Source: Tabrizicola_A aquatica
GTDB lineage: Bacteria > Pseudomonadota > Alphaproteobacteria > Rhodobacterales > Rhodobacteraceae
Strand: one strand, 5' to 3'
NCBI GenBank assembly: GCA_965194375.1
Contig: CBDAEL010000008.1
DNA length: 64,000 nucleotides
Shown here piece by piece: positions 53,185-62,308 of the stretch. The notes beneath the pieces were generated by a model that was given only the letters and a program-made list of their open reading frames with translations, did no database searches and was not told the DNA's origin. Both the position numbers and the translations under genes were made by a program. Within the stretch, counting starts at the first letter, position 1, and every line of letters begins with the position of its first letter.

Positions 53185-53810
53185 TGGCGACGGGCCTGAC
53201 GTTGGACGCCCTGCAGATCGACCCTGCTGGCACGCCTCTGGTGCGGCTGAGCGCCCACGTGACCCCCGGTCAGGTGCTGACAGTCATGGGCCCCTCGGGC
53301 AGCGGCAAATCCACACTTCTGGCTGCGCTGATCGGCGCGCTGCCTGCGGCCTTTACCCTGTCAGGCCGGGTTCTCTTGAACGATCAAGACATCACCACCC
53401 TGCCCACCGCCCAGCGTCGGATTGGGATTTTGTTTCAAGATGATGTGCTGTTTCCCCATCTCTCTGTGGCGCAAAACCTTGGCTTTGGCCTGCGCCCCGG
53501 CGGCAGCCGCGCAGACCGGCAAGCGCGGGTCGAAGCCGCCTTGGACCGCATGGGCCTTTCCGGCTTTGGCCCGCGCGATCCGGCCAGCCTGTCGGGCGGA
53601 CAACGTGCCCGTGTGGCACTGGCGCGCACGCTTCTGGCCGAGCCGCTCGCTCTCTTGCTGGACGAGCCGTTTTCCAAGCTGGATCAGACCTTGCGGGCGC
53701 AAATTCGCGATCTGGTCTTTGCCGAGACCCGCAATTTGCCGGTGATTTTGGTCACCCATGACCCCGAAGACGCCCGCGCTGCAGGCGGCCCGGTTGTCAA
53801 CCCGATCTAA
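53184..53810 (+). CDS. ynjD: ABC transporter ATP-binding protein, YnjD-like
   Basis: A 208-residue ATPase: Walker A GPSGSGKST, Q-loop FQDDVLF, signature LSGGQRARVALART, Walker B LLLDEPFSKLD, switch His in LVTHDPED. It has no C-terminal regulatory domain, like YnjD (about 217). ATG at 53184 overlaps the permease stop by one base (TGATG). Ends the operon. Confidence 0.9.
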   Translation: MATGLTLDALQIDPAGTPLVRLSAHVTPGQVLTVMGPSGSGKSTLLAALIGALPAAFTLSGRVLLNDQDITTLPTAQRRIGILFQDDVLFPHLSVAQNLGFGLRPGGSRADRQARVEAALDRMGLSGFGPRDPASLSGGQRARVALARTLLAEPLALLLDEPFSKLDQTLRAQIRDLVFAETRNLPVILVTHDPEDARAAGGPVVNPI

Positions 53811-53855
53811 GCACTCCTCCTCGTCGGCTTGCGCCGCTCGTCGTCGTCCAGCGCG

Positions 53856-55178
53856 TTATCGCGCCAGCGTCAACTCGGCGCGCAGGCCGCCCAGTGCTTC
53901 GCTTTGGCCCAGCCGTAAGGCCCCGCCGTGGCTGCGTGCGATATCGGCGGCAATCGCCAGACCCAGACCACTACCGCCGCCGCGGTTCGGATCCCGCGCC
54001 GCATCCAGCCGCTGGAACGGTTCCATCGCGGCCTCTCGCGCAGCCTCGGGGATGCCAGGACCGTCGTCTTCCACAACCAAGCGCACCAGCCGGTCATTGG
54101 TCGACAGGCTCACGACCGCCCGGTTCGCATGGCGCGCGGCATTGCCCAACAAGTTTTCAAGCGCCCGCCGCACCGCTTGGGGCCGCAGCCGCATCGTGCC
54201 GCCCGGCCAGTCCATCGCCCCGAGGCGTACCGCCTGCCCTGCCCGCACCGCATCGGCCACCACCAGCACCAAGAGCGCGGTCGGATCCACCTCCTCGGCG
54301 GCCTCCATCGCATCGCCTCGGGCAAAGGCCAGAAACTCGTCGACCATCCGCTCCATCTGCTGGACATCGCGCTTCAGCGCCTCGACCTCCTCCTCCTCGG
54401 GCAAGAAGGACAGCCCCAGCTTAAGCCGCGTCAAAGGTGTGCGCAGATCATGGCTGACCCCGGACAGCATCTGCGTGCGCGCCTCGATCTGCCGCTCGAT
54501 CCGCAGGCGCATGTCCAAAAACGCCTGCCCGGCGGCACGCACCTCGGTCGCGCCCCGAGGCCGGAAGGGCACGATCTCGCCCTTACCAAAGGCCTCAGCC
54601 GCCTGCGCCATGCGCGCAATGGGCGTCAACTGGTTGCGCAGAAAGGTATAAGCCACACCGGTCATCAGGATCGAGGTGAACACCATCAGCACCAAAAGCT
54701 GATGCGGGTTTGACGCCGACATTCGCCCTCGGCCGACGGCGACCCGCAGCACCCCGTGCTGCGTTTGAAACCACGCCCAGACCTGCGCATTCCCCGACAC
54801 AAGATCGACTGAAATCAGTTCGGGCATCCGGCTGCGCAGCGTCAAGATGACCTCACGACCCGACCAGTCAATAAACTCGCGCCGGTCGGCATCGGGCGCA
54901 TCGTCGCTTGGCAAGATCACCACAAGTTTCAACGCCGCCCCAATCTCCTCGGCCCGCGCCCGCGCCGTGGCCAGATCAGGTGCGGATTTCACCACCGACA
55001 CGAGATGGCTGATCTCGATCTGGATCGAGGTGGTCATCTGCTGCGTGACTCGCTCGAAATGGCGCTGGATAAAGACCACCGACACGATCAACTGGATCGT
55101 CACCACCGGCACCACAAGGATCAGGGCGGCCCGGCCAAACAGGCCGCGTGGCAAAAGGGACTTGAGGTACTGGCGCAT
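53856..55178 (-). CDS. Sensor histidine kinase, EnvZ type
   Basis: A 440-residue membrane kinase. TM1 covers about 15-37 and TM2 about 160-181, with a periplasmic sensor domain of some 120 residues between. A HAMP linker (RNQLTPIARMAQAAEAFGKG) leads to the phosphoacceptor H243 in SGVSHDLRTPLTRLK, the N-box N342 (ENLLGNAARH), and G-boxes DDGPGIP and GGGSGLGLAIA. The EnvZ-like layout is clear. No response-regulator gene lies next to it, which is unusual for this class. ATG at 55178 is used. Confidence 0.9.
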   Translation of the reverse strand: MRQYLKSLLPRGLFGRAALILVVPVVTIQLIVSVVFIQRHFERVTQQMTTSIQIEISHLVSVVKSAPDLATARARAEEIGAALKLVVILPSDDAPDADRREFIDWSGREVILTLRSRMPELISVDLVSGNAQVWAWFQTQHGVLRVAVGRGRMSASNPHQLLVLMVFTSILMTGVAYTFLRNQLTPIARMAQAAEAFGKGEIVPFRPRGATEVRAAGQAFLDMRLRIERQIEARTQMLSGVSHDLRTPLTRLKLGLSFLPEEEEVEALKRDVQQMERMVDEFLAFARGDAMEAAEEVDPTALLVLVVADAVRAGQAVRLGAMDWPGGTMRLRPQAVRRALENLLGNAARHANRAVVSLSTNDRLVRLVVEDDGPGIPEAAREAAMEPFQRLDAARDPNRGGGSGLGLAIAADIARSHGGALRLGQSEALGGLRAELTLAR

Positions 55179-55224
55179 GCGGCACAGATTAGCGGCATCA
55201 GGCCGGGGGCGAAAGGGGCGCGAT

Positions 55225-56100
55225 ATGAACCAATCGATCAAGGCCATGGTGCGGCGGGTGCGGGCGGCGAACGCCTCGGCCATGACCGGCAGCGGCACCA
55301 ATACCTATGTGCTGGGCAAAGGTCAGGTTGCGGTTATTGACCCCGGCCCCGACGATCCAGCGCAGCTGGCGGCCATCTTTGCCGCGCTTGCCCCCGGCGA
55401 GGACGTGACGGCCATTCTCGTCACGCACGCCCATTTGGACCATTCCGCACTGGCGCCAAAGCTGGCCCAGATCACCGGTGCAAGCGTCTATGCCTATGGC
55501 AAAGCCGAGGATGGACGCTCGGCCACGATGCAAGCTCTTGCCGCAGCCGGCCTTGCAGGCGGCGGCGAGGGGATTGACCACGGTTTTGCGCCCGATGTCA
55601 CCCTGACCGATGGCGACCACCTGATGGTCGGCGCGCTGAGCGTCGAGGCGATTCATACCCCTGGCCATATGGGCGGGCATCTGTGCTTTGCCTGCGAGGA
55701 GCACCTCTTTTCCGGCGATCACGCGATGGGCTGGGCCACCTCACTTGTCTCGCCGCCCGACGGCGACATGGGCGCCTATATGCGCTCGCTTGACCGCCTG
55801 CTGCAAAGGCGCTGGCAGCAGATGCTGCCCGGCCATGGCGATACGGTGCCAGATCCGGCCGCGCGGCTCACCGAACTCGTGCGCCACCGCCGAACGCGCG
55901 AGGGCGAGGTCTTGGCCGAACTCGCCCGCGCGCCCGGCACGTCAGCCCAGCTGGCCCAGCGCATCTACACCACCACACCGGCCGCCCTTCTGCCAGCTGC
56001 AAGCCGAAATGTTTTGGCGCATCTCATTGATCTTTCAGACAGAAACATGGCCATCCCAGAAGGCCCGATCACCGCCGCCACGCAGTTTTCTGCGCACTGA
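55225..56100 (+). CDS. MBL-fold metallo-hydrolase
   Basis: A 291-residue zinc hydrolase of the metallo-beta-lactamase superfamily. The metal motif THAHLDH is intact, with later ligands in HTPGHMGGH, FSGDHAM (Asp) and LPGHGD (His). The C-terminal 70 residues form a winged-helix-like tail, as in LACTB2-type hydrolases. Starts 46 bases from the divergent kinase gene. Substrate unknown; thioester or RNA phosphodiester are options. Confidence 0.88.
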   Translation: MNQSIKAMVRRVRAANASAMTGSGTNTYVLGKGQVAVIDPGPDDPAQLAAIFAALAPGEDVTAILVTHAHLDHSALAPKLAQITGASVYAYGKAEDGRSATMQALAAAGLAGGGEGIDHGFAPDVTLTDGDHLMVGALSVEAIHTPGHMGGHLCFACEEHLFSGDHAMGWATSLVSPPDGDMGAYMRSLDRLLQRRWQQMLPGHGDTVPDPAARLTELVRHRRTREGEVLAELARAPGTSAQLAQRIYTTTPAALLPAASRNVLAHLIDLSDRNMAIPEGPITAATQFSAH

Positions 56101-56174
56101 ACGCGAAAAGACGCGCCTCAACACCTACGCTTCCAACACGGGAAAGTTTTTCCGGTTTCGGCCCCCATCCCCCC

Positions 56175-56203
56175 TTGCCGCCACCCAGAGCCATTGCTAT
56201 AGA
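56175..56203 (+). promoter_or_regulatory. Promoter of the tRNA-Asn gene
   Basis: TTGCCG (56175-56180) and TATAGA (56198-56203) are spaced by exactly 17 bases. Transcription would start a few bases before the mature tRNA at 56215. Confidence 0.7.
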
Positions 56204-56214
56204 CCCCCACGTGT

Positions 56215-56289
56215 TCCGGCGTAGCTCAGCGGTAGAGCAGTTGACTGTTAATCAATTGGTCGTAGGTTCGATCCCTACCGCCGGAGCCA
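56215..56289 (+). tRNA. tRNA-Asn (GTT)
   Basis: 75 bases including an encoded CCA. Acceptor arms TCCGGCG and CGCCGGA pair perfectly. D stem GCTC/GAGC, anticodon stem GTTGA/TCAAT (one G-T pair) with loop CTGTTAA, and T arm GTAGG-TTCGATC-CCTAC. Anticodon GTT at 56247-56249. DNA to its right is compositionally different, so it may have served as an integration site; no copy of its 3' end is seen up to 64000. Confidence 0.97.
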
Positions 56290-56314
56290 AATTTCCATCA
56301 CAGATCAGACACTT

Positions 56315-56340
56315 AGGCGCCCTAGGGCGCCTTTTGTTTT
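56315..56340 (+). terminator. tRNA terminator, 18-base palindrome
   Basis: AGGCGCCCTAGGGCGCCT (56315-56332) is a perfect palindrome followed by TTTGTTTT. Confidence 0.88.
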
Positions 56341-56351
56341 GTTCACGAAAA

Positions 56352-56371
56352 GTTATAACGTGTTATAAAGT
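56352..56371. promoter_or_regulatory. Tandem 10-base direct repeat upstream of the RTX gene
   Basis: GTTATAACGT is followed at once by GTTATAAAGT, so the shared GTTATAA heptamers are one helical turn apart. This is a candidate cooperative binding site or UP-like element, 181 bases before the RTX start codon. The other bases between the tRNA terminator and 56553 are AT-rich with no gene; a weak TTGTTG/GATAAA pair lies at 56483-56512. Confidence 0.4.
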
Positions 56372-56552
56372 GATTTTGGGGGTGGGGCTTGATAGAGTCA
56401 AAGCTTCAGGGTCCTCACTAGTCCGAATTTTGCGTGACATGCTTGAACTGCGTGGTATCTATTTTTTACTTAAAGCTTGGCTTTGTTGTTAAGTTGCTAC
56501 ACTGAAGATAAAATGACAAAAACTCGCAAAGGATAAGTTGGGGTTCGGGCGC

Positions 56553-59500
56553 ATGACAGAGTTTAGCTACGTTCCGATCATACCCACTTTTGTTTCAGAA
56601 ATTGAATTTTTTCTGGACGGAAGCTTTACATCCGCAACATCACAAGCAGTTATCGCTTGGGGGTCAGACAAGTATATCTACATTCAGGGAGCAACTAAAG
56701 ACCTATACATTTTGGATAGTTACGGAGAGATAATCTCATCTCACTTAGCGATTGACGAGGGAGTGGGGTCTTGGGTGAACCACATTCAAGCAGTTGGAAT
56801 TAATGAAGACAAGCTATACATCACCTATCAAGGCGGAGACCTGCATGTTCTAGAAATCGATTTAACAACATTTGCAGTTTCTAAAGTTTTTCAGCACGGC
56901 ATTAATCCTTACACTGGATCTATTTTCGATATGAAAGATTATTCAGTGGCTTCATTGATTGAAGGATACCTGCTTGTAGGTGCTGAATTTAATGATGCAA
57001 ATCGCAGCAATCTCCTCAGAATAAATTTGAATAATGGAACATATGAGGATTTTCTAGATTTAGATTTTCAGATTCAAAGCATCAGCGCAACATCCAAATC
57101 CATTTCGGTTGTCGGGGTTGGGCATTCATCTTATTACACAGCCGGAATACAAGATAACCTTCATATTCAATTTTTTGATCTAGATGGAAACCCCCTATCA
57201 CGTGAAATATATTTTGACACAAAAAATAATCCGAACAGCAGCGACAGCAAATACGTGGATTTCACGCATGCATCTCTTTCAAATGACTCAACTTTAGTTG
57301 TGTATCGTGATACTTTTTTTAATTTTTTGAAGGGTGCAATTTTTGCATCTGATGGTCAACTTCTAGTTAGCAATTTGAATTTTCCTAGCGGTGTGTATTT
57401 CCGAGCGCCTCATGCTATCGCCACGCCAGATGGTGGATTCTTACTTTCTTTTTATTACTCGGATCAAAAGTATGGGGGGGATTACTATAGAGAACAAGTA
57501 ATTGTAAGATATGACAGTGCTGGTAATCTTCTCCACGACACAATGATAAGCCTCAACGGAACATTAAATGTAGATTCTGATGGGGGAGTAATCAGTGTTT
57601 CGCATGGCTCCTCTTATGTTACAGTATCCGTTTTGCTTTCTCAACTTTTCGGAACGCCAGAAAATGATCGCTTATTTGGTACAGATGATGTTAACACTAT
57701 TTTCACGTTCACTGGAAATGATGTTGTATTTTCTAAGGGTGGGAACGATTTAGTAGATGCAGGCTCAGGCTCGAATGAGATCGATGCGGGGGCGGGTGAT
57801 GATCGAATATGGCTAAACTCTGGATCAAACTTGATAGATGGCGGAGATGGATCTGATTGGGTGTTGTTTGATAGTACTCGCTCAATTCAAATCGACTTGG
57901 CATCTGGTTCCTTGCAGGAATTTAGCGGATTTTCAGCGAAACTTATTAATATTGAGAATGTTGATTTGGGTAATTTAGGCGATACAGTAACTGGTTCTAA
58001 TTTTGGAAATTACATTATATCCCGAGGTGGCGGTGATCATGTAAAAGGTGAAGGAGGTAATGACACAATCCTTTCCGGTGATGGCAACGATACAATCGAC
58101 GGCGGGAGTGGTAACGACTCTCTAGTCGGCGGCAGCGGGGATGACACCTACGTCACCGATGGCGTTGACACGATCACCGAGGCGGTGAATGAGGGCATTG
58201 ATACAGTCCAGTCCTCAGTGACTTATACGCTAGCGGCTAACGTTGAGAACCTGACCCTGACGGGTTCGTCAACGATCAATGGCACGGGCAATGCGCTGAA
58301 CAACGTCATCACCGGCAATGGCGCTGCGAATACGCTCGATGGCGGCACGGGGACTGACACCCTCATTGGGGGTTTGGGCGATGACACCTATGTGGTCGAC
58401 AGCCTATCCGACACGATCACAGAGGCTACCAACGCAGGCACAGATACCGTTCAGTCCTCTGCAACGATTACCTTGGCTGCAAATCTTGAGAACCTGACGC
58501 TGACGGGATCTGGTGCCATCAATGGCACTGGTAACACCCTCAACAACGTCATCACCGGTAATGGCGGCGGCAACACCCTCAACGGTGGAGATGGCACCGA
58601 TACCCTCATTGGGGGTTTGGGCGATGACACCTATGTGGTCGACAGCCTATCCGACACGATCACAGAGGCGGCAAGTGCCGGGACAGATACGGTCCAGTCC
58701 TCTGTGGCTTATACTCTTGGAACCAACCTTGAAAACCTGACACTGACGGGATCTGGTGCCATCAATGGCACTGGTAACACCCTCAACAACGTCATCACCG
58801 GTAATGGCGGCGGCAACACCCTCAACGGTGGAGATGGCACCGATACCCTCATTGGGGGTACGGGCGATGACACCTATGTGGTCGACAACCTATCCGACAC
58901 GATCACAGAGGCTACCAACGCAGGCACAGATACCGTTCAGTCCTCTGCGACTTACACTCTTGGAGCCAACCTTGAGAACCTGACACTGACGGGGTCTGGT
59001 GCCGTCAACGGCACTGGAAACACCCTCAACAACGTCATCACCGGTAATGGCGGCAACAACACCCTCAACGGTGGAGATGGCACCGATACCCTCATTGGGG
59101 GTTTGGGCGATGACACCTATGTGGTCGACAGCCTATCCGACACGATCACAGAGGCTACCAACGCAGGCACAGATACCGTTCAGTCCTCTGCAACGATTAC
59201 CTTGGCTGCAAATCTTGAGAACCTGACGCTGACGGGATCTGGTGCCATCAATGGCACTGGTAACACCCTCAACAACGTCATCACCGGTAATGGCGGCGGC
59301 AACACCCTCAACGGTGGCGATGGCACCGATACCCTCATTGGGGGTTTGGGCGATGACACCTATGTGGTCGACAGCCTATCCGACACGATCACAGAGGCTA
59401 CCAACGCAGGCACAGATACCGTTCAGTCCTCTGCGACTTACACTCTTGGAGCCAACCTTGAGAACCTGACACTGACGGGGTCTGGTGCCGTCAACGGCAC

Positions 59501-62150
59501 TGGAAACACCCTCAACAACGTCATCACCGGCAATAGCGGCAACAACACCCTCAACGGTGGAGATGGCACCGATACCCTCATTGGGGGTACGGGCGATGAC
59601 ACCTATGTGGTCGACAGCCTATCCGACACGATCACAGAGGCGGCAAGTGCCGGGACAGATACGGTCCAGTCCTCTGTGGCTTATACTCTTGGAACCAACC
59701 TTGAAAACCTGACACTGACGGGATCTGGTGCCATCAATGGCACTGGTAACACCCTCAACAACGTCATCACCGGTAATGGCGGCGGCAACACCCTCAACGG
59801 TGGCGATGGCACCGATACCCTCATTGGGGGTTTGGGCGATGACACCTATGTGGTCGACAGCCTATCCGACACGATCACAGAGGCGGCAAGTGCCGGGACA
59901 GATACGGTTCAGTCCTCTGCAACCATCACTTTGGGTACCAACCTTGAGAACCTGACACTAACCGGGTCTGGTGCCATCAATGGGACCGGAAACACCCTCA
60001 ACAACGTCATCACCGGGAATGGCGGCAACAACACCCTCAATGGTGGAGATGGAAACGACACTTTGAACGGTGGCACGGGCACCGATACGCTTATTGGTGG
60101 TCTGGGCGATGATACGTACGCCACAGATGGCAGTGACACGATCACAGAGGCGGCAAGTGCCGGGACAGATACGGTCCAGTCCTCTGCAACGATTACTTTG
60201 GCTGCAAACCTTGAGAACCTGACACTAACCGGGTCTGGTGCCATCAATGGCACGGGCAACACGCTGAACAACGTCATCTCTGGTAATAGTGGCAACAACA
60301 CCCTCACCGGTGATGCCGGCAACGACACGCTGAACGGTGGTACGGGCACCGACACACTGATTGGCGGGGGCGGTAATGACGCCTACGTCACAGATGGTAG
60401 CGACACGATCACCGAGGCGCCCAATGCCGGAACCGATACGGTAGAGTCATCGCTGACCTATACTCTTTCAACGAATCTCGAGAATCTCACCCTAACCGGC
60501 TCGGCGCCAATAAACGGCACTGGAAACTCGGCGAACAACGTCATCACCGGCAACAGCGGGGACAACACCCTCAGCGGTGGCACGGGTACAGACACGCTCA
60601 TCGGGGGTCTGGGCAATGATACCTACATCACCGATGGTGGTGACACGATTACAGAGGCTGCAAGTGCTGGCACCGATAGCGTCCAATCATCCGCATCCTT
60701 TACGCTGGGTGAAAACCTTGAAAACCTGACTTTGACAGGCTCGTCGGCAATCAACGGCACCGGCAATTCACTTAACAACGTTTTGACTGGCAATAGCGCT
60801 ACGAACACGCTCAACGGCGGCACTGGGACTGACACGCTGATCGGCGGTGCTGGCAATGACACATACGTGACCGACGGGGACGATACGATTACGGAGGCTG
60901 CATCTGCAGGCACTGATAGCGTTCAATCGTCGGTAACTTACACGCTCGGCACAAACCTTGAAAACCTAACCTTGACGGGATCGGTTGCAATCAACGGCAC
61001 AGGCAACACGCTCAACAACGTCATCAATGGCAATAGCGCTGCGAACACGCTCAACGGCGGCACTGGGACTGACAGACTGATCGGCGGTGCTGGAAATGAC
61101 ATCTACGTCACCGATGGTGGTGACACGATTACTGAGGCTGCTTCTGCAGGAACGGATACTGTTCAATCCTCGGTCACTTATACCCTTGGCACAAACCTTG
61201 AGAACCTGTCTCTGACAGGAACATCAGCGATCAATGGCACCGGCAACACGCTAAACAACGTCATCACCGGCAACAGCGGGAACAACACCCTCAGCGGTGG
61301 CACAGGTACAGACACGCTCATCGGTGGTCTGGGCAATGACACGTACATCACCGATGGTGGTGACACGATTACGGAGGCTGCAAGCGCTGGAACCGATATC
61401 GTCCAATCATCCGCATCCTTCACGCTGGGTGAAAATCTTGAAAACCTGACCTTGACCGGTTCGTCGGCAATCAACGGCTCAGGCAATTCTGGCAACAACA
61501 CCATCACCGGTAACACTGGCGCAAACATCTTGGACGGCATCACTGGCGAAGATACTTTGATCGGTGGTGCTGGTAACGACACCTACGTCACAGATGGCGG
61601 GGATACGATAACTGAGGCTGCATCTGCCGGCACTGATACCGTTCAATCGTCGGTTACCTACACGCTCGGTACAAACCTTGAGAACTTAACCTTGACGGGC
61701 TCATCATCCATTAATGGGACTGGAAACACGCTCAAAAACGTCATCGTTGGAAATGGTAGTGAAAACCTTATCACTGCCGGAACTGGTAATGACACGATGA
61801 CAGGCGGCAACGGCAATGACACCTTCATTTTCAACACGATTACTGAATCTGGCACTACCGCCACTGCAACCGATGTCATCACTGATTTTATCATTGGTCA
61901 GGACAAGATCGACCTGAGTGCCATTGATGCCTTTGCTGCCGCTGGAGCGAACGACACCTTCATTTGGAAGGATACTGCGGCATTCAGCAGCACAACCCAA
62001 GGCGAAGTTCGATACCAACAGTTCAACAACACTGGCACCGCCAACGACTACACCATGATCTGGATCGACAACGATGCTGACACTGCCGTCGAAATGGCGA
62101 TCCGTCTGACCGGGCTCTATACGCTCACAGCATCAGACTTCATCCTGTAA
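56553..62150 (+). CDS. Giant RTX-type calcium-binding repeat protein (putative secreted adhesin or surface protein)
   Basis: A protein of about 1865 residues, probably exported by a type I system (no Sec signal). Residues 1-365 are beta-rich, with blade-like repeats suggesting a propeller, and are coded by AT-rich DNA. Residues 365-550 hold irregular RTX nonapeptides (GGNDTILSGDGNDTIDGG). From 58200 on, 15 tandem units of 80-89 residues follow, each with TDTLIGG-GDDTYV, DTITEA-AGTDTVQSS, a strand NLENLTLTG, and INGTGN-NNVITGN. The last 130 residues (DVITDFIIGQDKIDLSAID..., ending DFIL) resemble a peptidase M10 C-terminal/T1SS signal. ATG at 56553 is preferred over TTG at 56538. The secretion genes are not in the window. 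Confidence 0.9.
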   Translation: MTEFSYVPIIPTFVSEIEFFLDGSFTSATSQAVIAWGSDKYIYIQGATKDLYILDSYGEIISSHLAIDEGVGSWVNHIQAVGINEDKLYITYQGGDLHVLEIDLTTFAVSKVFQHGINPYTGSIFDMKDYSVASLIEGYLLVGAEFNDANRSNLLRINLNNGTYEDFLDLDFQIQSISATSKSISVVGVGHSSYYTAGIQDNLHIQFFDLDGNPLSREIYFDTKNNPNSSDSKYVDFTHASLSNDSTLVVYRDTFFNFLKGAIFASDGQLLVSNLNFPSGVYFRAPHAIATPDGGFLLSFYYSDQKYGGDYYREQVIVRYDSAGNLLHDTMISLNGTLNVDSDGGVISVSHGSSYVTVSVLLSQLFGTPENDRLFGTDDVNTIFTFTGNDVVFSKGGNDLVDAGSGSNEIDAGAGDDRIWLNSGSNLIDGGDGSDWVLFDSTRSIQIDLASGSLQEFSGFSAKLINIENVDLGNLGDTVTGSNFGNYIISRGGGDHVKGEGGNDTILSGDGNDTIDGGSGNDSLVGGSGDDTYVTDGVDTITEAVNEGIDTVQSSVTYTLAANVENLTLTGSSTINGTGNALNNVITGNGAANTLDGGTGTDTLIGGLGDDTYVVDSLSDTITEATNAGTDTVQSSATITLAANLENLTLTGSGAINGTGNTLNNVITGNGGGNTLNGGDGTDTLIGGLGDDTYVVDSLSDTITEAASAGTDTVQSSVAYTLGTNLENLTLTGSGAINGTGNTLNNVITGNGGGNTLNGGDGTDTLIGGTGDDTYVVDNLSDTITEATNAGTDTVQSSATYTLGANLENLTLTGSGAVNGTGNTLNNVITGNGGNNTLNGGDGTDTLIGGLGDDTYVVDSLSDTITEATNAGTDTVQSSATITLAANLENLTLTGSGAINGTGNTLNNVITGNGGGNTLNGGDGTDTLIGGLGDDTYVVDSLSDTITEATNAGTDTVQSSATYTLGANLENLTLTGSGAVNGTGNTLNNVITGNSGNNTLNGGDGTDTLIGGTGDDTYVVDSLSDTITEAASAGTDTVQSSVAYTLGTNLENLTLTGSGAINGTGNTLNNVITGNGGGNTLNGGDGTDTLIGGLGDDTYVVDSLSDTITEAASAGTDTVQSSATITLGTNLENLTLTGSGAINGTGNTLNNVITGNGGNNTLNGGDGNDTLNGGTGTDTLIGGLGDDTYATDGSDTITEAASAGTDTVQSSATITLAANLENLTLTGSGAINGTGNTLNNVISGNSGNNTLTGDAGNDTLNGGTGTDTLIGGGGNDAYVTDGSDTITEAPNAGTDTVESSLTYTLSTNLENLTLTGSAPINGTGNSANNVITGNSGDNTLSGGTGTDTLIGGLGNDTYITDGGDTITEAASAGTDSVQSSASFTLGENLENLTLTGSSAINGTGNSLNNVLTGNSATNTLNGGTGTDTLIGGAGNDTYVTDGDDTITEAASAGTDSVQSSVTYTLGTNLENLTLTGSVAINGTGNTLNNVINGNSAANTLNGGTGTDRLIGGAGNDIYVTDGGDTITEAASAGTDTVQSSVTYTLGTNLENLSLTGTSAINGTGNTLNNVITGNSGNNTLSGGTGTDTLIGGLGNDTYITDGGDTITEAASAGTDIVQSSASFTLGENLENLTLTGSSAINGSGNSGNNTITGNTGANILDGITGEDTLIGGAGNDTYVTDGGDTITEAASAGTDTVQSSVTYTLGTNLENLTLTGSSSINGTGNTLKNVIVGNGSENLITAGTGNDTMTGGNGNDTFIFNTITESGTTATATDVITDFIIGQDKIDLSAIDAFAAAGANDTFIWKDTAAFSSTTQGEVRYQQFNNTGTANDYTMIWIDNDADTAVEMAIRLTGLYTLTASDFIL
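58200..61760 (+). repeat. Tandem coding repeats of the RTX gene (15 units)
   Basis: Units start at 58200, 58443, 58686, 58929, 59172, 59415, 59658, 59901, 60168, 60435, 60675, 60915, 61155, 61395 and 61635 (last partial). Units 1-7 are 243 bases, 8 and 9 are 267, and 10-14 are 240. Units 2-7 are almost identical in DNA, while 10-15 use different codons for the same protein pattern. Confidence 0.92.
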
Positions 62151-62268
62151 GCCCAACTACCCCAGACCTTTTTGAAAAATGGTAAAAGTTAGGTACGGGT
62201 GTAGTGGATAAACATTTACTATTTTTCACATTTTTCCCAAAACGCAGCCCAAGATCAGGTAAAGTTCG

Positions 62269-62276
62269 TATAAATA
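62269..62276 (+). promoter_or_regulatory. T4-late-like promoter element TATAAATA
   Basis: An exact TATAAATA, the -10 consensus of T4-type phage late promoters, lies 33 bases before the start of the HUH-motif gene. In AT-rich DNA an 8-base match can occur by chance. Confidence 0.35.
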
Positions 62277-62308
62277 GGTATGTCCCATTAACAACAATAC
62301 CTTAACCC

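Noticed and set aside
58200..61760. Regular repeats that could suggest a CRISPR array
   Set aside because: The repeats are 240-267 bases, in frame, and encode RTX units; no short palindromic repeats with unique spacers and no cas genes.
59909..61894. Several minus-strand frames rich in Val/Pro/Leu
   Set aside because: Antisense shadows of the RTX repeats, repeated with the same period.
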